From Stratiolaelaps scimitus (Eukaryota > Arthropoda > Arachnida > Mesostigmata > Laelapidae): a DNA stretch of 64,000 bases. The notes below the pieces were generated by a model. It had not been told where the DNA came from, did not search any database, and saw only the letters and a program-made list of their open reading frames with translations. Shown here one piece after another: positions 46,926 through 58,349 of this stretch (position 1 is its first letter; each line of letters starts with the position of its first letter). The position numbers and the translations under genes are program-made. Location: positions 6,732,501 to 6,796,500 of the forward strand of contig JABWDB010000014.1 in NCBI GenBank assembly GCA_019614645.1, in the 5' to 3' direction.

Positions 46926-49900
46926 TCTTGCTGCTGCTGCTGCTGCTGGGTGCCCCGGCCGCCTAAGAGATTTGGTTAGTATTTGTTCTGCACTATGTTA
47001 TTGTCACGGTGCTTGCCTCACGTTAGGCGTTCTTACCTCATATGCGCGGAAGTCACGGGTAATCGCCGCTGAGTTGTCGGGACACTCGGATACTTCGTGA
47101 TCAGCTGGGCTACGAGCTACCATTACGTGCATCACAATCAATTAGCGCCACCACCTTCCGTCGCTGGCTAAATAACGACAGGATAATTTTCACCGGCGAC
47201 CACTTTAATCCAATTTCTTCGCGCTGTTGGGTTTCTTGCCCTCCGGAATCTTGGTCTCTCTCTCTCTCTGTCTCTCTCGTACGCGCGCGCGATCTTCGTA
47301 ATCTTCTACGGGTGAACAGTTCGTATTGATCTCTATTTATGGAACTGCAGCATAACGATCTTTCGTCTTCTATTGCATAGCTACGCTAGTCACGTTCACC
47401 GTACGCACGTCGTAACGAAGCGGCTTTTACACTTATCTATGCCGACCTTCCACTGCGAGCACATATAAACACACACACACACACACCTGAGTAGAACCGA
47501 TATCACACTGTATTACGTAGCATTTGCACCGACAATACAATAAACTGCGATTACAACACGGTGAAGGTGGCTGATCGCCCGCGCCGGGAATTACGCGCTG
47601 TGCCTTCAATACACTCGGCGTTCTGACGAGCCCCCGCCTCGCTAGCTACGAAGACGATCGAACTTTCATCTGAACCTGCCACACTATCGCCACAATACAC
47701 CATTGCCCGATTCAGCAAAAGCCTGCTACTGTCGGCGGTGATATTTGGACAATGACGGTGCGCGGCGGGTTGGGACACCTCCTACCGTCGAGACGCTGCG
47801 CGCTAATGCCCCCCAGTTTGCGAGTGCCGTATACTGTTGTTCGCGTACATACCCGGCAGTGTACGATTTATCTACCATTAGTGCACATGGTCGATCGAGT
47901 AAGAGAGAGATGAGTAAATGGAAGAGGACGCGTGTAGCTGTTGCAAGAGCAGACCTCCGTTTAGCAGCAGCAGCAGCAGCAGCAGCAGCAGGCGACAATT
48001 CGCTTGCGTTTGCTTTTCAGCTGTTGTTGCTGTCGTTGCTGTCCGGCGGAGCGCCTACCGCGACGAACTGGCCCCGATTGTGATCGATTTGACTTCTTGA
48101 CTGCACTAAACAGCGCACGATCATTGGACCAACGGACTGCTCGAGTGGGCCGAGCAATACAAGTAAATACTATACGGTGTAACTTGCACTTGAACTTGAG
48201 TGAACTTTTCTCTACTGCGTCATTGCCGTCGGTCAAAAGAGCACCATGAACGCTGGGCTCGCGTTCATCTCCGAGCAGCAACCGAACGCATCGCTCCGGA
48301 AAAGACACTGTCACCGTGTCCACACAACAGCGGCCAGCTAAGCAGCCCGCAGGCAGCAGTGGGCGCAGGCCAACCGAGACACTGGACTTGCTGATGGTGG
48401 CCGTCGTACCGCGGCTGCCGGTACCGCTGAGTGTTGCCGACGGGACGAGACCCGCGCGTGGTCTTGCTCGGCTCGTCGCCGTTACTGGCCGCCACCCTAG
48501 TCGCCGATGTCGCCGCCACAATATTTGCGCTACAAGTGAACAAAATAGCGATTCAACAACAGACACAGCAGCCTCCTGCTGCAGACACAGCAGCAGCAGC
48601 AGCAACAGTTAGAGTGGCTGTCGCCTGCCGCGGCCGCTGCTGTTGACGCGCTGCCGCTCTTCGTCTAGCACTGCTTGGCTATATTCCCTCCGCTGGTGCT
48701 GCTACTGCTGCTGCTGCAACCAACGGCTGTTACCATTACTGCGTTACGACTGCTGCTGTGGTTGTTCCGGCCACGCGGCTCGTTCAGCAAAAGCAGCCGA
48801 CGAACAGCGGCAGCGCAACGATATCAGTCACTCGATCGATCGTACTGTGCAAATGATAGCAGTACTCTACAGTTGTGCTAGCAGTTGTATTCTGCTGCTG
48901 CTGTTGTTCCGGCGGCGACGGCGGCGACGGCGGCGGCGTCGCGGAACGACGTTACGAGGCTGTGGCAGCACTCAAATCTAAGGCATATGCATGCTCGCAG
49001 AAGCACCAGTAGCAGTAGCAACCGGGCTATAGCCTGCTCCCGAAGGTGAAAAAGGGAGATAGAGGGAGAGAGAGAGAGAGAGAGGCGGAGAAAGACCTGG
49101 AAGAGCTAGCTTGATTTGACTTGTCTATCTATCTGGCAGGCTGACTGACTGACTGACTCAATGCCCTACAATGGATAGCGTCTCGTAGCGGTATTGTAAC
49201 GCGGTGATAGTAGTGGTGATGGTGATAATGATGAACGTGCTGTTGGTGGTTGCGGCTACAGCAGCAGCAGCAGCAGTAGTCGGAGTAGTCGGGGTAGGCT
49301 GTGCAGACAGAGTAGTGGGTCGGCTCCGTCAGCCGTAGGGTGAGTTTCGGCAGAGCGCCGAACGGCGACACAGCAGCTCAATTGGTGGCGGTGGCGGCGG
49401 TGGCGGTGGTGGCGGCGAAACAACAACAGCAACGATGATGACGGTGAAGGAGTAGTCGTTGAAGAGGAGGATGATGGCACAGTGCGCGATGCTGTGTCGT
49501 GCGCCGGCAATGCCCTGCCAGGCTCTGCTCGGCGCTATGGAGTGGCGCGGTGTGCTCTGCCCGCGAGCAGGCGGCTGGATACAGGGAGACGGCGAGAAGG
49601 GCGAGGGTTTGCTGCCAGTGATGAGGGCGCCTACACTACCACCAGCATACCGCGGACATATAGGCGGTTGCTGCTACTGCTTCCACCACTACTACGGCTA
49701 CCACTACTACAACTACAAAGCAGGCGATCTCTAGAGAAGTGCGCCGTTCTGCTGGCCGAGCAACGGACCAAAAAAAGCTCATCGTTCATTTGGCAAAGAG
49801 ACCCATCGGTGACTCGGCAACCGGTAGCAGTCGGCGCCGGGCAAGTCATCGTTGCCGAAAGTCTTCTTAACGGCGCGTAAAATTGACGAGATTGCCACCT

Positions 49901-49955
49901 CGGACACGCAGACACGTTGCTGCTGCTGCTGCTGCGGCTGCTCCTGATGGTGATG
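46926..49955. repeat. Cluster of CAG/CTG and GGC/GGT triplet repeats in GC-rich DNA
   Basis: At least eight imperfect triplet tracts fall within 3 kb. CTG lies at 46928-46949. A pure run of nine CAG-type units lies at 47963-47991. CAG recurs near 48588, CTG near 48698, GGC/GAC near 48908-48945, CAG near 49259 and GGT/GGC near 49386-49419. CTG recurs at 49919-49936, followed by GAT repeats. The region is also rich in CpG. Open frames through it encode homopolymers on several frames at once, so it looks non-coding. A GC-rich promoter or 5' UTR of a large gene is one explanation. Confidence 0.6.
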
Positions 49956-50350
49956 ACGATGATGATGCGATGGAGGCGGAACTGACAGAGAGAGAGAGAT
50001 ATTTAGAGAGAGGGAAATTGAGCGAGATAGAGAGAGAGAGAGGGAGGTCTAAATCCACACATTACGATATCCGTTCTCCGCTGTTGCAAATCGCTGGGAA
50101 AACAGCACCGATTGCGTCGGTGCGTCCGCTAGCAGCCATCCACGTGATCGTTTCTACACCATCATCACCACCAACCGCTACCACTGACAGAAGCAGCAGG
50201 AGCAGCAGCAAGACTGCCTCTATTACTGGTATTATACTATACAGCTATCACTCTCTCTTGCTGTTTTTGTTGTTGTTTCGAATCGTAGAGACACACAGTA
50301 TAGTGTACTGTAGTGTAAATCGTAATCACCACGCGCGCGTATTCCCGTAG

Positions 50351-52169
50351 CGTTTCGTCGATACGAACAGTGCTTCGGACGGGCATGCCCCACGATGGAT
50401 TCACGCGGCCTATGCATTTATCACAGCCTGCTAACAGACTTCGCAAGCAGATCAGGTAGATGGTTAACGTGTTTCTGTGTGGGCGGCGCACATGACTGGC
50501 CACAAGACGGATGCAATGACGAATTTCAAAAGCAACAAAATCGGTGGTGTTGTTGTTGTGTCCGGACACCCAAACCCCTGACCCACCAGCGCCCAATACA
50601 AACGACAAGCTAGTCCAAAGATATGGCCATGGCATCCCGAGTTTGTATCGCGGAGCACTGAGGTGTACTCCCACGACGGCGCGATGTCTCGGCGTGGTTC
50701 GAAGTCACAAACGAAAAAGTCTTATTTCCAGGGTTTCTACGTTGGGTGAAAGTAGCATCGATTATATGTACTTTTATAATTGACTAATAAACAATATCAT
50801 CTGAGATAATATAGCTACAATATATGCACGTGTCCGTTTTCTATCACGAATTGTACAAAGCGTTGTTTCAAAAGACGAATCAGTAAGGTTGGACACCGCA
50901 GTCGTCGCCGGCCACGCTCGTTAATGATGTCCTCTCGCTTCGACAGATATCGGGGGGAGACTATTCTCACGCACAGCCTCTATTGTGCGAACACAGGCGC
51001 CACAAACTTGGATCGTGATAACCCCCAATTCAACATAGTGTCGATGACACCCACGTTACCATGTGGCCATTTGTTTTTGACCTATCCGCACATTGGGGGT
51101 CTGTTCACCGTTGTCTCCTCTAGTAAACAACAATTAATACATATTAGCTATTATTAATATTTGCTTGTTCTTCGTCAATATACTCTCGATAATTAGGCGT
51201 CTTAGGGAGCGTGTGCCACTTTCGCAGTTCTTCGACCGACAAAAGCATAAATAGCAAGTACGAAATTGTTGTCCTTTTGTTTTCCGCTAAATAGTTTATT
51301 AGTCAATTGAAAAAGTGGTCGACACAGCGCTCTATCGGTATATGTTGTTGATGATACATTATAAATTGTATTATGTATCAGCCATTGATTTCTCGTTGAC
51401 GCATGGGGGTCCTGCAGCTATTTTTGGAGCGAATAATGTCTGCCAGCATATTTACGAATCGAATTACAGCACTTAATGCTGGTACAATAGCTCGCCGTGT
51501 GCTGGTATATATAGTGACACAGCAATCGCTTCAAGGCGTTGACAACAGGCGTCAAGTGCGAATCGCCTGAGAACCTTAGCAGCTACTCAAGCTTTTAGTA
51601 GCAGCGGGTGCGTCGAACATGGGGCTTTACCACCCAAACGATATTTCATGGCATAAGAAAGGCTTCGAAGAGACATGAAGATCCCACTGATGGACAGCGG
51701 TTACTATGTCTGGTTAAGGCAATGCCTTAACCAGACGACACTGGCTACTACTTAACAATACCATCAACATCACGTGCGTCAACCTCATCCTTCGTTCGTT
51801 GGATTGCAAAAACATATCGATCACAATTTATCCCGAAGCCTCATCGAACTAGCCTTCTATCGAGCCAACAGTATAAAGCTTCGGCTTATCTGTATACCAA
51901 ATAGATGCCATTATCAATGAAGTCGTCAATTACTGCACGGTGTTAAATAGCCACCACCGCTGCTCATTGGTTTGATTGATGAATCGAACCGCCAGACGTT
52001 GAGATTTACAACCACGAATACTAGCGTACACGAACGTACATCCGGAGGGCAGACAAGTTGTCGATGACAAATATCACCGCCTAGGTTAGCTTACGAAATT
52101 TGGATTTATAACCAGTACGGACCTGTAGCCTAATCATGCGGTAACAATGTTTCAAGATGTCTAACCAAA
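50351..52169. other. Stretch without a recognised gene
   Basis: Mixed-composition DNA with short overlapping open frames (for example 50237-50674 minus and 50924-51157 plus) and no family match. The palindrome at 51708-51736 is its only clear structure. Confidence 0.4.
51708..51736. repeat. Perfect 14-bp palindrome with 1-bp centre
   Basis: The arms 51708-51721 (GTCTGGTTAAGGCA) and 51723-51736 are exact reverse complements separated by a single A. No terminator context is apparent in this eukaryotic setting. Confidence 0.9.
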
Positions 52170-52472
52170 CTAGTAGATCCAAAACAGTGGTGAGAAAGAA
52201 GTTAAATCTAATAGACATGGAATCTTACGCAATTTCCTACCGTAGTGCAGCGGACCATTAGCTATTAGCGGAGATTTAGAAGAGTTTCCACTTTGATATT
52301 TACCCATTTCGTGTTGCGTGTCAAATCGATAGATTTTGATACTAGATTTCATTTGTTTGGCTGTTATTTGAGCAACACCATTATTAACTGCCGGAGGAGT
52401 CGCGGAGACTCGTCTCTGAGAGAGAGGCAAATCCGGTCTAAATATTTGCTCCATTTCTTCGTCAGTGTGCAT
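52170..52472 (-). CDS. Hypothetical first coding exon or short ORF
   Basis: The frame opens at an ATG at 52472 in good start context (GCGAAAAATGC), just downstream (minus strand) of a GC-richer 5' UTR-like segment at about 52480-52600. The first 56 residues are complex (MHTDEEMEQIFRPDLPLSQR and on) and end at a usable donor (ATGG then gtaaat) at 52304. Without splicing the frame continues to a stop at 52170 for 100 residues. I do not recognise a family and found no second exon. It may equally be chance. Confidence 0.3.
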   Translation of the reverse strand: MHTDEEMEQIFRPDLPLSQRRVSATPPAVNNGVAQITAKQMKSSIKIYRFDTQHEMGKYQSGNSSKSPLIANGPLHYGRKLRKIPCLLDLTSFSPLFWIY

Positions 52473-52775
52473 TTTTCGCTTAGCAACGACCCCCTCGTTC
52501 GTTCGTGTCTCCCCTCTACCGGCCAGCCGTTGTTAGCGCTCTCTCACCATCCGAGCTGTTATTATCTCTCCGCAGTACTGTGTACGTCAGTCGATTACAA
52601 GTTCTATCTCGAGTCGATTACCATCTCACGTCGTCCGTCCAGGAGGAATACGATACATTGGCTGGACAACTGACTCGTTTGTGGGGTAACCCTTAGTGTA
52701 TGAGCGTAATCGAACTATCGCGTGACATTGTAACTAAAAGCTCAACCGCAATCATCGTATTTATGCGTATTCCGC

Positions 52776-52802
52776 CCCCCCCCCCATCCCCCCGCCCGGG
52801 GG
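52776..52802. repeat. C-rich homopolymer tract
   Basis: Runs of C broken by single other bases are followed by a short G run (GCCCGGGGG). The other strand could form a G-quadruplex. It stands out from its neighbours, and its function is unknown. Confidence 0.7.
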
Positions 52803-54471
52803 CGTTATGATCAAAGAAAGCGCTGTGGTCAGTCACACATGGTTGACATGTCGGTTAGCGGGGTCCTGGCCGGCCTGGCGCGGACACAGCTCGATTTGCT
52901 GAAATACGAATGGTTCCATTGGCTGCTGCTCCCTTATGCAACAGGACATCGGTGATGTTCGTGATGGAGCTTCCGTGAAAAGTTTCTTTCGACACTCAGT
53001 CGACGCTGGCTGACATTGACACAATTACGATCCACCAGGCAGAACTCGCGACAAACGCTGAGATTTTATATTTTCGATGAGGGACCAATTTCCCGCCCTA
53101 GCAAAAGCAATAACAGCAGTTTCTACCTTTGTGTCCTTCAGCGTCTGATACCCAAACCGCTTTCTCTAAAGGAAAAACAACGCGAACGATTTAGCAACTC
53201 GTCTTCTCGTGCAGGTTTCTTACCTGAGGAGATTGCTAGTGCACCGATTGTGTCTCTAGCAGGATGACGACCGCGAAAATCGTTCGGCGCTTGCCTTACC
53301 ACTAATAGCGATGGTGTTATCAGTCGGTGACGCCTGCATCAGACATTTCTATCGTTCCGCTGGCCGTAACAGCTAGTATGCTTGGAAAAAGCGGCTTGGC
53401 CTTGTGGTCTAGATGGAAGAAGATTGTTTTCCATCCAGATGCTGCAGCGGTGTCTCGTAAATACTATGCATGCGTAGTATTTACACACTGACTATGGCGG
53501 TCATATAGGTATTCAATTCGGGTGTGGGGGTGTTTTTGCAATCTTCATACCCAGCACTAGAAAAGCCACCACGAAATGAATTTTTACTAACAAACGCCCT
53601 GTTGATTAATAATGACGGCATGGGTGTTAACGTGGCTCTTGGATCCGTTGCGTGACCTTATTCCTTTAATCCCAACCCGAATTTTTGCCAATTAGGGGCT
53701 CCAGAGGGTGACTTACCTCCAAGATTCACATGTATCGGGAGAGGATCTTTCGCGAAATATTCGAAAAAATGACAAAATATACCGAATACCCTCATACAAC
53801 GATGAAATTACACCGCCTGATGGAATGCATGTGTCTATCGTGGCCAATCAACGCTCTGGTGACGCTTTGGTGACGAGTGAGCGCTTGGAGCAGCCCTATT
53901 AGGTGTGCATGCAACCGCAGTCGAGTTTCATCTACATGCTTGCTCTTGTCAGTAGATATAAAACAATAACCCGCCGATTCAAAATATGTTCTTCTCTAGG
54001 GCGTATTGTTGTCTATCAAGATTATACAGGTTAGCCAGGACATCGATAGAGCAGGGTTTCTGCTTTACACATCAAGCGAGTCAAAGGTCAAGAGGCTTTC
54101 CTAGGAGGGTCCTTCTTCTCGACATCATGAATGGAAAATCATGAATGGTAATATCCTCTGATATGGTTATAGACACCACACATAAGGTAAGCTTATATAT
54201 TAATACGCTTACTTCACGCGTGTCCACTTTTAGTACTATCGCTAACCCTGTGGGATTGATTATCTATTTCTTACTGTACCGGTTGGATCAAATTTGAGAT
54301 CTAACTAATGTTCTGCTTGACAATGAACCCAGTGAGCCTGTCATTGTCGTTATTTTAGCCGTTCGTCGAAGTCATTGGTATTCGACAACTTACTTTGTTG
54401 AAGTTGCCGAGAACATCTCATCACGAATGTCTTCCGTTGCTCTCGAAACAATACTTTTGGTTGTTAATAAG

Positions 54472-54636
54472 GGAGGGGGTTGCGCGAACGCAGACCCCCA
54501 CTATCAAAAATTCTATGCCCCATCTTTCCCAGTTTGGGAGAGTGGCAGGTCTCAGCCCTTCCGGTGTGCAATGGAAAGGCCTCCTCCTGGGGTCTCCGCC
54601 TAACTGATCACGGAGTGCCCGGCACCAGGTAAGTAT
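54472..54636 (-). ncRNA. U1 snRNA, copy 1
   Basis: On the minus strand the sequence begins ATACTTACCTGG, the U1 5' end that pairs with splice donors. It continues with stem-loop I (loop GATCAGTTAGG) and then stem-loop II, whose loop is ATTGCACACC. The CCCAAACTGGG hairpin of stem-loop III, the Sm site AATTTTTGATAG and a terminal GGGGG-TTCG-CCCCC stem follow. It is about 165 nt, the usual U1 length of about 164 nt. U1 snRNP recognises 5' splice sites in the nucleus. One base in loop II differs from copy 2, though the core U1A-binding ATTGCAC is intact. An AAAAGTAT motif about 15 nt past the 3' end is shared with copy 2 and could be the 3' box. Upstream promoter sequence is not shared with copy 2, so one or both may be inactive. 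Confidence 0.9.
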
Positions 54637-54752
54637 GAATTCGTTGACCAATTAGCGTAGTCCAATTGTTTTGGTGGCTCAGTTCGCGCCACGCTCGACT
54701 TCGCCATTCAAGCTCATCTTCGGTCTAATTCAGCCATCCAATATCGGTTCAG

Positions 54753-55052
54753 TGGACATCTCCCAATACGAGTCTGCATGCACAAACTCGTTATAACTCA
54801 GTTAATGTCAATATGAGACGGGCCTGCGTCGTGCATGCGGAAAATGTTACTGCTCACGCACGGAGAGCCACTCATTGACTTCGTTCAGAGATTTAGAGAG
54901 ATTTGATAGCGAGCGCGAGTGAGAGAGAGAGATAGAGCCTCCTCTGCACAATGGTCTTCATGCTAATTGCGGAACAAGGAAGGGTTACTGATGTGGTGAA
55001 CGTACGGCTTTGTTTGCCATACACCTCAATGTAACCAACACGAATCTATCCT
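54753..55052. repeat. 300-bp duplicated segment, copy 1
   Basis: This segment matches 55805-56126 in direct orientation at roughly 95 percent by eye from TGGACATCTCCCAATACGAG to AATCTATCCT. It contains a short GA tract. It starts 117 bp upstream of U1 copy 1. No inverted termini or coding frame are visible. Confidence 0.88.
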
Positions 55053-55804
55053 GACCTAGCCAATTAATAATGACAAAATGGTCTACCAAATTCAAAATGG
55101 TGGAAGGCAATAACCACCTAATTGAAAATCGACTTTTCTATCATTGGCTGTCGTTTGCCTTTCAAAAGAAACACAGAGTAGCATACACAGTTTTGTTCAT
55201 TTAGGGCAGATTATCATGAAATTAATAGAATCATACAACAGCATCATCATCGCTTTGTCAATTCGACTATTTTCTACCTAAATTGCAGCTTAGTTGCTGC
55301 GCCTCGACTTCACAGTTGTCTCTATGCGAAACAGGTGACATCAAGCTAGTTGAAAGCTAGATGACCCCCGAGTGTTCGGTCATCGAGAAATGCAGAACGG
55401 TGATGAACACGTTGCAATGAAGAACAACGCACACGCCACAGATTGTGTACTATGGAGGAAACCACAGAACAGAATGTCCATCGGGGGTCAGGCTCACGGA
55501 CGTTTCGTTGTTCGCGGTACTTCTTTTTCAAAAGGGCTGATCGGTAGCAAAAATCAATCCCCGTGAACAACTAAAAATAGAAATCACTCAGCGCGCGTTT
55601 CAAGCGTTGTGTGAAATGAATGATATGTCGGTTGCATTGTTTCGAAATGTTTATTTCGGTCGTTGATTATGCGTATTCTCGATGATTATATCGAAACTGC
55701 CTGTGGTACATGCTAAAATCCAGTGTCGTTACCTCGAATCTTGGCGTTATGACAAAATCGATATTTATTATAGAAGAACGTATCGTTTTCGGGGTCTGGA
55801 CATC

Positions 55805-55971
55805 TGGACATCTCCCAATACGAGTCTGCATGCACAGACTGGTTATAACTCGGTTAATGTCGATATGAGACGGGCCTGCGTCGTACATGTGGAAAATGTT
55901 ACTGCTCACGCACGGAGAGCCACTCATTGACTTCGTTCAGAGATTTAGAGAGATTTGATAGCGAGCGCGAG

Positions 55972-56013
<42 letters not shown>

Positions 56014-56126
56014 TCCTCTGCACAATGGTCTTCATGCTAATTGCGGAACAAGGAAGGGTTACTGCTGTGGTGGACGTACGGCTTTGTTTGCCATACACCT
56101 CAATGTAGCCAACACTAATCTATCCT
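55805..56126. repeat. 300-bp duplicated segment, copy 2
   Basis: This direct repeat of 54753-55052 is longer mainly because its internal GA tract (55979-56010) is expanded. Sequence identity stops sharply at both edges. The DNA between the copies (55053-55804) is single-copy and has no recognised gene. Confidence 0.88.
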
Positions 56127-57463
56127 CTTGACTCCATTAGAATTATCATACATATTATGTTTAGGCATAAGTTCCCTCGGTCGTGTGAAGCCTCTCACCA
56201 TGAAGCCTCTCACCATTCAAACACGCTAGGCTTGAACTGTAAAACCTGTCGCATAGGGGTTACAGCTGAGAGTCAGCTCAATTACGTTCTACACCGTCGC
56301 TGTCTTTGTGGTTGGAAGGTTAGGCGTGTAGCACGCTCGCCTTTCGGTGCCGGATATTTCTGGTGACCTGCATTTTCGCCGTCTGCTCTTCAGTGTCTTG
56401 AAGGCCCGTATTTGAGTGAGGATGCCCGCCAATCAAACTGAGAGTTGACTACAGCGAAAAAAGAGTACATCTTTGCAGAATAGGGGCAGCTAGATAGTCA
56501 GGTGGAGGACCTGATATCCAAAAAAAACACGAACAGGTTTCGTTCAGTAAATTCCTAGCTGGCGACATTTTAATATTTGATGTCTTAGATTTTCTGGGTT
56601 ATCCCGAAAGCAATAATCCACACGTAAATGCGTTTTATATAAGAAGTCGCGTGTCCTCCTAAGGTTAGTACCAAAATTGGTATAATAGGATTTTCTAGAT
56701 CTTAGGTTTGAGTTTGCTATGGAGCATTGACCGCAGCCGCACTATGTTTTCATCGTCGCTTATAAGGTCGTCGAACAGAATTTTAGGTTCGCTAATTGAA
56801 ACCAGCGAAATTTCGCTGTTGTTTGCAAAGTATTGCTAAAGAAGCTCACATAATTAAATACTACTTGATATTCGCTTTGGTCATCTTAGACAGATTCCCG
56901 GAGGCTTCACCGAGTCAGTTTCAAAGTTGCATCATACATTCTCTCAAAACCGTAAATTGGCTAGGTAATCTAGAAATATTTATGTTTGAATTCCGACATG
57001 ATTATCTATTACACAATAAGGGGTTCTGACTCTTGATGCCATTTCAGTGTAAACCAAAACACTAATTTGGAGACTCACAACACTGACTACAATGTCGTCA
57101 CATCACAATATTGTCATTTTTTTAAAATAGCATTTAAATTAAACGCAATCCACTCCTCGATAATTTCACCCCAGTTATCATATAGCCGCATTCAGCAATG
57201 TCGGCAACTAGGCGTTATTTATTATCGATTAGTTAAACAAAATATAGATATACATTAATTATTTTCACTTAAGTATTTATGAAATACGACCGACCCACAC
57301 TGGTACCAAAAGCTGCTCTCCACCACCTCGTCAGAAATCGCCTGCCGAACCTCTGCCTGTGCCCCACCGCACAGAAACCGTTTCAGGAGCGATCTCGAAT
57401 AATGCTCCATAGCCGGCGCTTGTTTAGTATCACTAGTGAACATACTTTTTGTCAGTAAAATTG
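56127..57463. other. Stretch without a recognised gene
   Basis: AT-rich DNA between the second 300-bp repeat and U1 copy 2. Short open frames are present but have no family match or splice context. Confidence 0.4.
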
Positions 57464-57627
57464 GAGGGGGTTGCGCGAACGCAGACCCCCACTACCAAAA
57501 ATTGCATGCCCCATCTTTCCCAGTTTGGGAGAGTGGCAGGTCTCAGCCCTTCCGGAGTGCAATGGAAAGGCCTCCTCCTGGGGTCTCCGCCTAACTGATC
57601 ACGGAGGGCCCGGCACCAGGTAAGTAT
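57464..57627 (-). ncRNA. U1 snRNA, copy 2
   Basis: On the minus strand this reads ATACTTACCTGG at the 5' end and the stem-loop I loop GATCAGTTAGG. The canonical stem-loop II loop ATTGCACTCC is closed by CCTTTCC/GGAAGGG, followed by a CCCAAACTGGG hairpin. The Sm site AATTTTTGGTAG lies at 57503-57492, and a final GGGGGTCTGCGTTCGCG stem-loop follows. Its length of 164 nt equals that of typical U1. It differs from copy 1 at only a handful of positions and keeps the standard U1A-binding loop, so it is the more likely functional copy. The same AAAAGTAT motif follows the 3' end. No protein frame in this interval is meaningful. Confidence 0.92.
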
Positions 57628-58349
57628 GATTTCGTCCGCTCGGCAGCCTTGCCCGATGATTTCGACGTGTTAGATGGCGCCGGGTTCCAATGTACCCTAT
57701 AATCCCAATTCCTACAAAACATGCGGCTTCTATATACACTTTTTTCCATCCGAACACCTATGGCCGGGAGGGGCATCTATTTTATAACGCAGATCTGCCC
57801 ATGGAAGGCGTATTTGTACTGTTATGGCCGAAATATCGAGTGGAAATATGGAGGCACTATCATCTCCGAGTGTAGAAATGTAGCTTGTTCCTATCAGCGA
57901 CTTGCTTTGATGGCACTTGCTTGACCAGATATACACCATTTCATATCTGTGTGTCTGAACAAACGATTTTCGACAACCGAGGAATGCTTTAGTAACTGTG
58001 TGGGTTAGCGGCGTGCGGACCCCACACTCAAATTCGTTCCTATCTCATTGCTTTCTACCATTTCGAACCTCTTCACGGACTCAGCCGTATCACCCGCACT
58101 GTTTTGTATCATGGGCCATGTGTCTATAAGCAAACCGGCCCATCACATGCAGCCGATGTGCGCGATTAATTTCGAACGCGTTGTTAACGCTTCGATTAAA
58201 AGTTGTATTTTTGTATTGAACATTTAACGACAATATGAATTATAATACTGTTTCGGGTGGATACTGGTAATTGTAAATTTTAGATTAGCGGGATTGTTTG
58301 GAGATAGTCAAATCGAGGCCCCCAGAACTTGGATAAATTTAACGCCAAA
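57628..58349. other. Region between U1 copy 2 and COA7
   Basis: This holds the divergent upstream regions of U1 copy 2 (minus) and COA7 (plus). I could not identify a clear proximal sequence element or TATA box for either. No other gene is seen. Confidence 0.4.

Noticed and set aside
47961..48605. 214-codon open frame on the minus strand ending in poly-Cys
   Set aside because: It runs through triplet repeats that are open in several frames on both strands. No domain is recognisable and the poly-Cys end is a translated CAG repeat.
49883..50350. 155-codon plus-strand frame with poly-Ala and poly-Asp
   Set aside because: It starts at a non-ATG codon in a triplet and GA-repeat region. The homopolymers are explained by repeats.
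52577..52685. Possible plus-strand exon with a strong acceptor (ctctccgcag)
   Set aside because: The splice signal is good, but no frame gives a recognisable peptide and no partner exon was found.
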